Source of the DNA: CAYONM01 sp964405325
Lineage (GTDB): Bacteria > Planctomycetota > UBA11346
Assembly (NCBI GenBank): GCA_964405325.1
Contig: CAYONM010000050.1
Coordinates: 1-18,851, forward strand
Direction of reading: 5' to 3'
DNA length: 18,851 bases
In this document: positions 6,470-14,289 of the stretch, in pieces
Layout of the letters: every line of letters begins with the position of its first letter
Position numbering within the stretch: position 1 is the stretch's first letter
Notes under the pieces: model-generated
The model's database searches: none
Told to the model about the DNA's origin: nothing
What the model saw: only the letters and a program-made list of their open reading frames with translations
Made by a program: the position numbers and the translations under genes

Positions 6470-8428
6470 TTATTTCACGATGAACTGGTATTCCAGTTTC
6501 ACATTGTCGAAATACGCATCGATATCGAAAGCGCTGTGGTGCTTGCCTTCCAGCATCACCAGCACGGCATTGATGTCCTCATCACCGGTGTTTTCGAAGT
6601 CGATCACCAGTTCCGGTGTCTTTTTCAAGTACCACTGTTGTTTGCGGTCGATATCCGCCTGCGGCAGATCCAGCGGTACCGGGTCGGCGTCGGAGGGGAA
6701 GTAATCGCTCATGATCTCCTTCACCTTGACCATGGTGCCATTGACCGGGATGCGCATGTTCTCGTCGGGAAAGGCGATATTGGCGTAGGCCTGCAGGATC
6801 AATCGACCATTGTCCGGCCGACCGCTTTGGCCGCGGTCCACCCACAGACTGCGTTGCATGGCGCTGAGGGTCAGACGCAGGGTCCGGCCGGATGGCGCGT
6901 TATCCTTCAGGTGGCTGATGTCCACCCACTGGTACATGCGGCTGGTCTGGCCCGAGGGACGGTCGTTCCAGAGTGCCGGCGGTTTGGTTGGGTTGCCGGT
7001 GCGGCCAGCGATCCATGGCTCGGTGAAACGGGCACACCAGAAATAGCTGCGGGCCACGCCTTCGCCTTCAGACCATTTGCCGCCGTGGAAGCGGTCACCC
7101 TCGCGGGCACGTGATTGCATGGCGACAAAGCTCTGGGCACCGGTGGGATCGATCACCCAGCCCTTCTTTTCGTTCCCGGACCCGGCTTTGTACCAGAAGT
7201 AGAAGGCGTCCGGATCCTGATCGGTGGGCGGATTCTGGACGGTGATTCCTTCATCTTCGGGATGATCGGCATCGGGGTTGACCAGCGGCAGGGCGTCGGC
7301 CATGGGGATTTCATCCTCGGGAGCGAGGGTGATGGCCGGATCGTAGGGCCTCGCGCGTTTCAGGTTTTTGGCTTCGAAATCAAGATTGATCAGCAGGTTG
7401 AGGGTGACGTTGTTCAAGAAACCCGTGATCGGCAGATTGTTGGTCTTCTGGAAGCCCTTCAGCATTTTGCTGGTGGCCTCGGAGAATTCCTCGTCGCTGC
7501 TGATGGCCTCGACGTTGTTGTAGCCCATCTTGGTGAGAATGGCGTGCAGGCTCTTGAGGTCTTTATTGCTCGCACCACCGGTAGCGGGCACAGAGGGATT
7601 ATCGCTGCGATATCGGAAGGCGAAGACTTCTTCGGTGGCTCCGTTGGTGGTAAAGGAGCCAACAGACCGTTCGGCCAGGTTGGTCAAGCCGGCTTCGTAC
7701 AGCCGACGTCCGCCGTAGACCAGCAGGTCCTGAGTCTCCTCGCCACCGCCATACTTGGGAATGCCGCGGGCGGTTATGTCCTGCTCCATGGCGAATTGGA
7801 TCAGGCGGATACGACCGGTCAGGTCCATGTTGACGTGCTCGACGTCCTTCATATCCGTGGTGCCGTCCGAATCCGCGTCGGCGGTAGCATCGATGATGAC
7901 CTTCTTCTGGCCGGCATCGAATTTCGTTGGCAGGTCCAGCTGCGTGATATTCAGCATCTGGTAGAGCTCGTAACCCAGGCGTTCCAGATCGGCTGGCTCG
8001 GGAATGATATCCAATTTATCCTTGGCAGTGTTGATCACAGTGTTCACCGAGCCAAGCGGATTGGTGGCAGGTGCGGATTTGCCGATCAGGGCATACAAGC
8101 CACTGATGAAATTCTGGTCGGTTGCGGCCGACAGGAAATCGGCGGTCAATTCCAGCACGGCTTTGGCCGAGTCGACCTCGCGCAGCACTTCACGCACGTC
8201 GAGGGTGATTTCCGCCATTTGCGATAGGACGACGGTGAAGCCATCCATGGCAGCGCGCACGGCGGTGCTGATGTCGGTGCCACCAGAGGCATCGGCGCGA
8301 GCGATGCGCAACCAGCGCGGTGCGCCGCCATCTTTGGTTTCGTCCAGACTCTGCCGGGTTTTGAAGAGCAGATAGGCGATCAGATTGAAGGGGTTCTGAT
8401 CAGTGGTGTTCGGATCGGTTTCGGACAT
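6470..8428 (-). CDS. Peptidoglycan-binding-domain tail protein with a calcium-loop motif (652 aa)
   Basis: Residues 1-170 are mostly helical. Residues 184-195 (DADSDGTTDMKD) match the 12-position EF-hand/dockerin calcium loop with acidic residues at 1, 3, 5, 9 and 12 and Gly at 6. Residues 288-348 resemble a PG_binding_1 domain: LKSLHAILTKMGYNN, then ATSKMLKGFQKTNNLPITGFL and VTLNLLINL. An acidic Pro-rich linker (about 365-405) leads to a C-terminal beta-rich, Trp/Tyr-rich region of about 240 residues that resembles a carbohydrate-binding sandwich in composition only. Located between hub and spike genes, it may anchor the particle to the cell wall or form part of the inner baseplate. I do not know a family with this whole architecture. 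GGAGG precedes the ATG. Confidence 0.85.
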   Translation of the reverse strand: MSETDPNTTDQNPFNLIAYLLFKTRQSLDETKDGGAPRWLRIARADASGGTDISTAVRAAMDGFTVVLSQMAEITLDVREVLREVDSAKAVLELTADFLSAATDQNFISGLYALIGKSAPATNPLGSVNTVINTAKDKLDIIPEPADLERLGYELYQMLNITQLDLPTKFDAGQKKVIIDATADADSDGTTDMKDVEHVNMDLTGRIRLIQFAMEQDITARGIPKYGGGEETQDLLVYGGRRLYEAGLTNLAERSVGSFTTNGATEEVFAFRYRSDNPSVPATGGASNKDLKSLHAILTKMGYNNVEAISSDEEFSEATSKMLKGFQKTNNLPITGFLNNVTLNLLINLDFEAKNLKRARPYDPAITLAPEDEIPMADALPLVNPDADHPEDEGITVQNPPTDQDPDAFYFWYKAGSGNEKKGWVIDPTGAQSFVAMQSRAREGDRFHGGKWSEGEGVARSYFWCARFTEPWIAGRTGNPTKPPALWNDRPSGQTSRMYQWVDISHLKDNAPSGRTLRLTLSAMQRSLWVDRGQSGRPDNGRLILQAYANIAFPDENMRIPVNGTMVKVKEIMSDYFPSDADPVPLDLPQADIDRKQQWYLKKTPELVIDFENTGDEDINAVLVMLEGKHHSAFDIDAYFDNVKLEYQFIVK

Positions 8429-8452
8429 GATGGTCCTCCAGGGGGAGTGGTT

Positions 8453-9004
8453 TCAGGAAGTCGATGATGGAATGGCTTCGATGCGGGCGCCATAAGCGCC
8501 CAGTACTGGTTCGGTGGTGGCGTTGACCTGGCTGCCGACCAGGCCTTCGATGCTGGTGGCGATGGCGCGTAGGGTGGAAGGGTCGGGCAGCAGGTCCGGT
8601 AATTCCGGAATATTCTGCAACGCGCTACCAGCGCTGCCGAGGGCGCTTTCCGCACCATCCAAGAGATCGGGCTTGCCGACCATGTCGCCCAGCGGGCTCA
8701 GGTCGGTTTCGGCCAACACCTCACCGAAGGCGACCACGATATCCCGTGCCAGTTCGATGGTGGCCAGCAGGGCATCGGCCTCGGAGACATACCCGGCGGC
8801 ATTCTGACTGGCGCCGTGCAGCCAGATCAGCAGATCCTGCACACCCTCGGCGATACTGCGGATGGTGTCGTTCAGCAGACCGTCCTCGGCCGGCAGCGTG
8901 GCGAGATCGGCGCCATCATCACCGGCGGCCAATTCACGCATGCGATCCAATTCGTCGCGGATGGCGAGGAAGGTTTGATTCAGGGTTTCAGCAGGGCTTG
9001 TCAT
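8453..9004 (-). CDS. Helical tail-locus protein of unknown function (183 aa)
   Basis: The ATG overlaps the stop of the 457-aa gene (ATGA); the Shine-Dalgarno (CAGGTG) is weak, so translation is probably coupled. The product is acidic and almost wholly helical, with amphipathic stretches such as LLNDTIRSIAEGVQDLLIWL (about residues 42-61) and ADALLATIELARDIVVAFGE (about 75-95), then Leu/Pro-rich segments. The helical style resembles the end of the preceding protein and the beginning of the following 652-aa protein, so the three may pack together. No motif identifies a function. It may be a baseplate hub or tape-measure-associated component. Confidence 0.8.
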   Translation of the reverse strand: MTSPAETLNQTFLAIRDELDRMRELAAGDDGADLATLPAEDGLLNDTIRSIAEGVQDLLIWLHGASQNAAGYVSEADALLATIELARDIVVAFGEVLAETDLSPLGDMVGKPDLLDGAESALGSAGSALQNIPELPDLLPDPSTLRAIATSIEGLVGSQVNATTEPVLGAYGARIEAIPSSTS

Positions 9005-10374
9005 GCCGGCACCTGCTGGGTTTCGGCGGCGAAACCGGTAAAGGTTTCGCCGACCTGTTCCAGGTGGCCACGTAGGAGCTGCAGGTCGTCATTTTCAGGC
9101 AGGCTGTCCAGCAAGTCGGCACCATTGTCCAGCAGGCCGCGGCCGCGTTTGATCAGGTCGCCGATCTCGTCGGTGGGCCGGAGCGTTTCCCCCAGACCGG
9201 CCTGCGCCAGCAGTTCGTCGCTGTCACCGACCAGATGTCCGGCCGCGGCCATCAGCGGATCTAGCAGGCGCAGCAGGCCCTTGAGCGCCTGCAACTGCCG
9301 GAGGATGGGTGAAATATGCTCGTCCAGGAAATGGCTGGCGGTGGTGAGTCCATTGTCGAACTGTTCGGTGACCGCAGTCACCTGATCGCCCAGGCCCAGG
9401 TCCTTGATGATGTTGGCAATATCCTGGGCGGTGTCGGTTTTCAGTAAGGCGTCCAGCTCGACGGCGACCTCGTCCAGGCCGAGTACGATGTCCTTGGCGG
9501 TGCTGCCGCGGCCCTTGCCGAAGGTGGGATCGAAGTCGGTGATGTCTTCGACCAGTTCGACAATGGCCTCGCCAAGATTTTTCGCCTGTTTGATGAAATC
9601 CAGACCACCAGTGGCCAAGCCGACGATGCTGTCGAGCATACCCGTGTCGATGCCGGTGATGTCTTCGAACAGATCCAGGCCTTCGTCGGCCAGCACGCCC
9701 AGGACATCGCTGAGGCTGTCGGCGTCTTTCAGTTTGTTGACCAGATCGATGACCTTTTGCGGATCGATCTTCTTGATCGCGTCCATCACGCCTTGCAGAT
9801 CGAGACCGGTCAGGTCTTCGAGACCGCTCTGCAGGCTGCTCGCGAAATCGCCCATATCCAGCTGACCGAGCAGGTCGGGATTGCCGTCCAGCAGACCGGC
9901 CAGGGCGCTGGGATCGGACAGCGCGCCGAGGGCATCGGTGGTATTGGCCGACCAGGCATCGGCATCGGCAGTGATGCCGGCTTCCACGGCGGCATTGCCG
10001 GCGCCGGCAGGTTCCGGCGGTTCCTGGTGTTCGCGCACCAGCACTTCGAACCAGTAGCGGTCTCGCCAGCCGGCGGGTTGCCGAATATCCAAATCCCGGA
10101 TGATCACATCCACCAGATCGCTGCCGACAGCGATATCAGCGGCGAAGCTGCGGGCTTCGGCACCGCTGTGGGCGGCACGGAGTTTTTCTACCGCATCAGC
10201 GGCATCCTCACCAGCCAGCCAGCCTTCCAGGCGCAGGGTGACGGGTTCTCGGCCCAGGTCCTGGGTGACATTGCCTTGGCGACCAGGCACGCGCTGCTCC
10301 ACCAGACTGCGGTTCTCCACCGCGTAGATCGCCTGCAGGCCGGTCAGTTCCACATCGCCGATACGCACGGTCAT
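9001..10374 (-). CDS. DNA-circularization-N-like tail protein with long helical region (457 aa)
   Basis: Residues 1-115 resemble the N-terminal domain of Mu gp43-type 'DNA circularization' tail proteins, whose known role is in tail structure: GDVELTGLQAIYAVENRSLVEQ, then a PGRQGNV turn, REPVTLRLEGWLAGEDAADA and strands ending YWFEVLVREH. The remaining 340 residues are acidic, Leu/Asp/Gly-rich and strongly helical with many short amphipathic helices. In Mu-like tails this gene sits beside the tape measure and the hub; here it follows the hub gene, an inverted order. The long helical part could serve as a tape measure. GGAGGTG lies 7 nt before the ATG, and both gene ends overlap neighbours by ATGA. 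Confidence 0.85.
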   Translation of the reverse strand: MTVRIGDVELTGLQAIYAVENRSLVEQRVPGRQGNVTQDLGREPVTLRLEGWLAGEDAADAVEKLRAAHSGAEARSFAADIAVGSDLVDVIIRDLDIRQPAGWRDRYWFEVLVREHQEPPEPAGAGNAAVEAGITADADAWSANTTDALGALSDPSALAGLLDGNPDLLGQLDMGDFASSLQSGLEDLTGLDLQGVMDAIKKIDPQKVIDLVNKLKDADSLSDVLGVLADEGLDLFEDITGIDTGMLDSIVGLATGGLDFIKQAKNLGEAIVELVEDITDFDPTFGKGRGSTAKDIVLGLDEVAVELDALLKTDTAQDIANIIKDLGLGDQVTAVTEQFDNGLTTASHFLDEHISPILRQLQALKGLLRLLDPLMAAAGHLVGDSDELLAQAGLGETLRPTDEIGDLIKRGRGLLDNGADLLDSLPENDDLQLLRGHLEQVGETFTGFAAETQQVPA

Positions 10375-11342
10375 GCCACCACCTCCACTCGGGTGCGGAA
10401 GCCCTGCTGGTTGTCGAGGAGGTGGCGGATGGCACGGATTTTCAGCGTCTGGCCATCCACCAGATCGCGCAGTTGCGCCTGGGTATCCGGCAATTCGGCA
10501 ACGGTGATGGAATCACCGAGTTGGAGACTGGCATCACCGATCAGCAGAATGTTGCCAACAAGGTTGCGATTATTACTGCGTGTCTGCAGGCCATCAGCCA
10601 TGGCCTGGGCAGCTTCGGCCGAGCGGAGGGCGCCGCTGTGCAAGCGGCGCATACGGCTGCTTTCCCCCGATTCGCCACTGACCGCATCCAGGCTGCTGGG
10701 CAGCCAGAAGAATTTTTCTGCACCTTGGCTGCCGGCTGCGCCTTCACCCCAGATCGTATAGCCAGCGATGCTGGGTGGCACCCGTTGCAGCTGGCTGTCC
10801 AGCAGGTTTTCAGCCCAGGTGGCGGTATGACTGGTGCCACTCCAGTCGCCAGCCACCACCTGTATTTTGCCGTCGCTGTCGCAGTACCAGTCGGCGCCGG
10901 AGAGCTGAGCCAGTGCTTCCAGTTGCCGAAGCAAGCGTGCACCGCGGTGCACGCAGTAGCGTGGAATTTGTGGTCCGGCCAGGATCTCACCCGCTTCCAG
11001 GCCGGCTTCATCCAACAGCGCGCTGATGATATCGCCGGCGCTCATGTCCTCGTACACGGCTTCGGTGTCGGCGCGGGCCAACAGCGCCAAGGCATCGCCG
11101 CAGTGGGCCTCGGCTTGCGCCACACCGCCGCGCCAGCCTTCAATGTGGCCGGTGAAAACCATGTTGTCATCAATCGAAATGCTGACGGTCGCTTCCGCTG
11201 CCGGCGCAGGCAGGCCACCGGCGAGTAGCAACTGGGCTTCGCTGCCGGCTGCCCCCATGCGTTGCTGCAGCGATAGCGCCAAGCAGGCGCCATCGGCGGG
11301 ATTGGGGGAGTAGAGCTGGCCGTCGATATCGATTTGGTACAT
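10371..11342 (-). CDS. gpD-like baseplate hub protein
   Basis: The 323-aa product fits the phage late control D/Mu gp44/T4 gp27-like hub family, which forms the trimeric platform joining tail tube and spike. Visible features: an N-terminal beta-barrel with LSLQQRMGAAGSEAQLLL, the MVFTGHIEGWRGG strand pair at about residues 61-73, the SAGDIISALLDEAGLE helix near 100-118, a LRQLEALAQLSGADWYCDSDGKI motif near 138-160 that is highly typical of the family, and C-terminal strands with LGDSITV. The stop of the upstream 552-aa gene lies only 3 nt before this start. Its spike partner is encoded four genes downstream. Confidence 0.9.
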   Translation of the reverse strand: MYQIDIDGQLYSPNPADGACLALSLQQRMGAAGSEAQLLLAGGLPAPAAEATVSISIDDNMVFTGHIEGWRGGVAQAEAHCGDALALLARADTEAVYEDMSAGDIISALLDEAGLEAGEILAGPQIPRYCVHRGARLLRQLEALAQLSGADWYCDSDGKIQVVAGDWSGTSHTATWAENLLDSQLQRVPPSIAGYTIWGEGAAGSQGAEKFFWLPSSLDAVSGESGESSRMRRLHSGALRSAEAAQAMADGLQTRSNNRNLVGNILLIGDASLQLGDSITVAELPDTQAQLRDLVDGQTLKIRAIRHLLDNQQGFRTRVEVVA

Positions 11343-11345
11343 GGC

Positions 11346-13004
11346 TCAGACCTCTATGCCATGTCGACGCGCGCCAGCGGCGAGCAGATCGGTGATTACT
11401 GTTTCCAATTCCTGACGACGCTGCCAGGCGGCCAGCGGGTTGGAATCGGGTTGGGGATTGGGGGTGAAGACCGGTCGGCTGGCTTCGCTTGTTGTTCCGG
11501 TTGGGTCGGTGACTGCAGCGGAACTGTGCAAAGAAAAAGCTGGTGCCTGGCCTGTCATTGTCTTGGTATTGGTGGAAGCGATCAGCGACGTCGAGACGTC
11601 GTTTGCCGGGGCGGTCTGAGCAGCGACAGGTACTGTCGTCTTCCGGTTGCGTGTTTCGGCTGGCAGGCACGGGACCGCCGGCGTCCCGTCTGGCAGGCCC
11701 AGGCCCGCAGGCGTTCCGCTGACTCCGCTGCCGAAGCTACCGGCAGTCGCTACGGAAGGTGGAACCGTATCGCTATCGGGTGAAACAGCTCGGTATATCG
11801 GTACCCGCAGGGCGGTTTGGGCAGGAGCAGTCGATGCGACGGTCTGATTGTCGGAAGATGCCGTCGGCCCTGCGGGTGTTGGCTGCGGGTGAACGGTGGC
11901 GGGACTGGCGCTTGCTGTCAGATCGGTAGCGATGGGGTCGTCAGAAGGAGCAGGTGGGGTGGTAGACCGGTTGCCGTCCGGAATAGTCGGTCTGGTATTT
12001 TGGTGGTCTGCGATTGGTGTTGTTGCGACAAGCTGGGGTGTCTGAGTGGGATCGGTATCGGGCAAAGCGGTACTGGTTACCACCGGTATCACCTCCGCCA
12101 CTTGGTTCCCTACGGTACTGGTTCTGACTGCCAGACCGACCGGAGTGCTGCTGGCGGCAGGTGCTGCTGGCGTTGATTGCGCGGCATCGGCCGTCGTGGT
12201 CTGTGGTGCGGACGACGGCGCAACAGGCGCGCTGCCGGTTGCCGGCGCGGTGTTCCGTGCTGAACGCTTGCTGCCAGCGGCATGATCACCTCGGGCAGGC
12301 ACGGAAAAATTGGCCGTCGTGGTCTGTGGTGCGGACGACGGCGCAACAGGCGCGCTACCGGCTTCCAGCACGGTGTTCCGTGCTGAACGGCTGCTGCCAG
12401 CGGCATGATCACCTTGGGTAGGCACGGAAAAAACGCCTTCTGCTGCCTGCTCGCTGTCGCGAGTGGCGTTCGGTCGGTACTGGTCCTGACTGCCAGTCTG
12501 AGCAACGGTCGCAGCGAGACCGGTAGTCTGGCCAACCGCCGGTACTATTGATGGTTTTGCCTCTGGCTGATGGTGCTCGGTTGATGCGGCGCCAGCCGGT
12601 GGTACCGGCATGGTTGGTGGCGATGGCGCCTGCCACAGCAGCCGCTCGCCGGGTCGCTCGACCGAGGACTGGTCCGTTGTTGTCTGCGACCCGCTGTCCG
12701 TCAGCTCGATTGCTGCTGGTGGCGCTCGGTTCCCCTCGATCAGGGCTGGTTCGATGGCACGGCTGCCTGTGGTCGCTTGGTCGTCCGCCGATCGATCCTG
12801 GCTTCCGACTGTAAGATGGTTGTCGCCAAGCGACAGCGGCGACTGTCTCTGTTCTCCGGTAACGGCAGCTTCGTTGTCGACAACCGCATCGACGTACTGG
12901 CTAGCCACAGGCACCTCATCGACAATGCCGGTTTCCGCCAGGGTCTGGCGGATCGGCCCCAGTAGGCGATCGATCAGGTCCTGTTCGCGCCAGGCTGGAG
13001 TCAT
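11346..13004 (-). CDS. Pro/Ser/Thr/Ala-rich disordered protein at the tape-measure position (552 aa)
   Basis: Only the ends look folded: residues 1-45 (a helix with DLIDRLLGPIRQTLAETGIV) and the last 35 (LAAWQRRQELETVITDLLAA). The 470 residues between are low complexity, dominated by Pro, Ser, Thr, Ala, Val, Gln and Asp, with one Cys and very few Lys, and are likely to be disordered. Two 41-residue units at 192-232 and 233-273 are near-identical tandem copies. The start overlaps the 265-aa gene stop (ATGA) and has GAGGAT upstream. In Mu-like order the slot after the chaperone is the tape measure, which is normally helical and hydrophobic, so this would be an unusual one. Alternatives are an assembly scaffold, a flexible lumen filler or a cargo. 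No signal peptide or membrane segment. Confidence 0.82.
   Translation of the reverse strand: MTPAWREQDLIDRLLGPIRQTLAETGIVDEVPVASQYVDAVVDNEAAVTGEQRQSPLSLGDNHLTVGSQDRSADDQATTGSRAIEPALIEGNRAPPAAIELTDSGSQTTTDQSSVERPGERLLWQAPSPPTMPVPPAGAASTEHHQPEAKPSIVPAVGQTTGLAATVAQTGSQDQYRPNATRDSEQAAEGVFSVPTQGDHAAGSSRSARNTVLEAGSAPVAPSSAPQTTTANFSVPARGDHAAGSKRSARNTAPATGSAPVAPSSAPQTTTADAAQSTPAAPAASSTPVGLAVRTSTVGNQVAEVIPVVTSTALPDTDPTQTPQLVATTPIADHQNTRPTIPDGNRSTTPPAPSDDPIATDLTASASPATVHPQPTPAGPTASSDNQTVASTAPAQTALRVPIYRAVSPDSDTVPPSVATAGSFGSGVSGTPAGLGLPDGTPAVPCLPAETRNRKTTVPVAAQTAPANDVSTSLIASTNTKTMTGQAPAFSLHSSAAVTDPTGTTSEASRPVFTPNPQPDSNPLAAWQRRQELETVITDLLAAGARRHGIEV
12186..12431 (-). repeat. Tandem duplication of a 123-bp coding unit
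   Basis: Two adjacent 123-bp units (12186-12308 and 12309-12431) align without gaps; by eye 10 positions differ, about 92% identity. Each encodes 41 residues beginning FSVP and ending QTTTA(N/D). Because the unit is a whole number of codons, the copy number can change without breaking the reading frame of the disordered protein. Confidence 0.9.
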
Positions 13005-13798
13005 GGTTCATCCTCGTCGATGGCTATCACGACCGAATCCGAGGCTGCGGCCCAGACACTATGACCGGTCGGCATCGCCGAACGTGGTGTTGCCACCGGT
13101 GTCGGCTGCTGTTGCAGGAGATAGCGCAGCAGTACATCCACCTCTCGCGCCGGGCAGTCCAGAACCTGACGCGGGGTCCAACCCAGTAGACGGCAGAGTT
13201 GCAGGATTCGGCTGCGTTCGACTTCATCCATGGTATCAAAGGTGGCGGCGGTGTCGTCATCGGCGTTGCAGCGCAATACCGCTGCGAGTAATGGTTGAAA
13301 AATCCCGGCTGGTAACGCATCGAAGGCCGCCGGGTGTGATTGCCAGCTGTCGCAGCAGGTGAATAACATGCGGCGCAGGTAGGCAACCGGATGCAGAAAG
13401 GATTGGCCATCGGTATTCTGACTGGTGGCGGCCTGTCGTGCGTAGAGGCGTTCGCCGTGGCTCCAGGGACGGATGGCGATGTCGGCGGGAGGGGGACTGA
13501 CTGGTTCCAGTGGTGCACCAGCGGCCCACCAGAGAACGACTGGTCGTAAGGAGCGGTGTGCATCCGGATCCAAGCCGTTGTGCTGCAGAATGGCGACGCT
13601 GTAGGCCTTGCTGTCCAAGACCAGACGCTCGGCCGTAAACCGGGTATGCGTTTCCAACAGCCGACAGTGCTCGTCAAAGCAAACGGGTTCCAGTCGCCAG
13701 GTGCCACCGTCGGTGGTCAGGCCATGCAGAGCCTGATCTGGACCGTGGTACTCGACCTCATGGGTGTTGCCGTCGATGTGCAGCACCACTGCAGGCAC
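13001..13798 (-). CDS. Tail-locus protein at the assembly-chaperone position (265 aa)
   Basis: The start is GTG, with GAGGA 7 nt upstream and the tube-gene stop just before it. The N-terminal 95 residues are beta-rich; residues 95-120 are Pro-rich; a helical part follows, with HPVAYLRRMLFTCC, then a segment at about 195-230 (RILQLCRLLGWTPRQVLDCP, then Glu-Val-Asp-Leu) resembling the 'Trp-x-Pro-x-x-Val-x-x-Leu-Pro' pattern of phage tail assembly proteins. The last 35 residues are Pro/Ser/Ala-rich and acidic. In phages the gene between tube and tape measure usually encodes a tail assembly chaperone, and I suggest that role. The match is by position and a weak pattern. Nine Cys residues are unusual for this locus. 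No frameshifted second product was identified. Confidence 0.82.
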   Translation of the reverse strand: MPAVVLHIDGNTHEVEYHGPDQALHGLTTDGGTWRLEPVCFDEHCRLLETHTRFTAERLVLDSKAYSVAILQHNGLDPDAHRSLRPVVLWWAAGAPLEPVSPPPADIAIRPWSHGERLYARQAATSQNTDGQSFLHPVAYLRRMLFTCCDSWQSHPAAFDALPAGIFQPLLAAVLRCNADDDTAATFDTMDEVERSRILQLCRLLGWTPRQVLDCPAREVDVLLRYLLQQQPTPVATPRSAMPTGHSVWAAASDSVVIAIDEDEP

Positions 13799-13800
13799 GT

Positions 13801-14187
13801 TTATTCCTCGCGAACCCGTGTGGCGGTGAAGACGTAGGTGGTTACGGCACTACCGCTGGCCCCCATGTTGAAGGACTTGCCTTCGACATAACAATCGTCG
13901 AAGGAATAGGTGCGCGCTTCGCCGTTCTCATCTTCCTTGAGGCTGGCGACCAATTGGAATTTGGCGCGGTCGCGCAGCAGTTCGTCGAGTTTTACGGCGG
14001 CGGAACGCACCACCAGTTCACCCTGCACGGTGCGCAGACCGAAAACGACATTGATCCGTTCGTCGGTACCGACCGAGCGGATATCTTCGCGCTCGGTGAT
14101 TACGCGAAAGGCGATGGACTGCAGGCTTTCGATGGCCTCACCATCGATCAAGACGTTGCTTTTATTGGCGGCGTAGAGGGCGGGCAT
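13801..14187 (-). CDS. Contractile tail tube protein (128 aa)
   Basis: Size, position just after the sheath gene and pattern indicate the inner tail tube, whose hexameric rings stack inside the sheath. The protein has an N-terminal strand with NVLIDGEAIESLQSI, a positively and negatively charged loop (TEREDIRSVGTDER), then strands with VQGELVVRSAAVKLDELL, FQLVASLKED and a C-terminal VTTYVFTATRVREE, consistent with the shared tube beta-barrel fold. AAAGG lies about 10 nt upstream. Unlike most neighbours the gene is separated from the preceding sheath gene by 102 bp, which contains a hairpin. Confidence 0.9.
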   Translation of the reverse strand: MPALYAANKSNVLIDGEAIESLQSIAFRVITEREDIRSVGTDERINVVFGLRTVQGELVVRSAAVKLDELLRDRAKFQLVASLKEDENGEARTYSFDDCYVEGKSFNMGASGSAVTTYVFTATRVREE

Positions 14188-14220
14188 GGCGGCGGACCTT
14201 TGTTGGGATGGTTGCCCCAG

Positions 14221-14248
14221 CGTCGCAGGATGATCGGCCGGTGCGACG
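14221..14248 (-). repeat. Hairpin in the sheath-tube gap
   Basis: CGTCGCA (14221-14227) and TGCGACG (14242-14248) are perfect 7-bp inverted arms with a 14-nt loop, in the 102-bp gap between sheath stop and tube start. No U-run follows in the direction of transcription. It could protect or process the tube mRNA, which must be made in large amounts; this role is inferred. Confidence 0.5.
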
Positions 14249-14289
14249 TTGCGACAGCGGGAGGAATGACAACATTACGGCTGAATCGA

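Noticed and set aside
7115..8227. 370-codon plus-strand ORF
   Set aside because: It lies wholly antisense to the 652-aa tail gene, which has recognisable domains and a good ribosome site. Long antisense frames are common in GC-rich DNA.
9757..10761. 334-codon plus-strand ORF
   Set aside because: It spans the junction of two coupled tail genes on the opposite strand and shows no family pattern.
13001..13798. Programmed frameshift expected in a tail assembly chaperone
   Set aside because: I did not find a convincing slippery run near the end of this gene; the 4-base overlap with the next gene looks like ordinary translational coupling.
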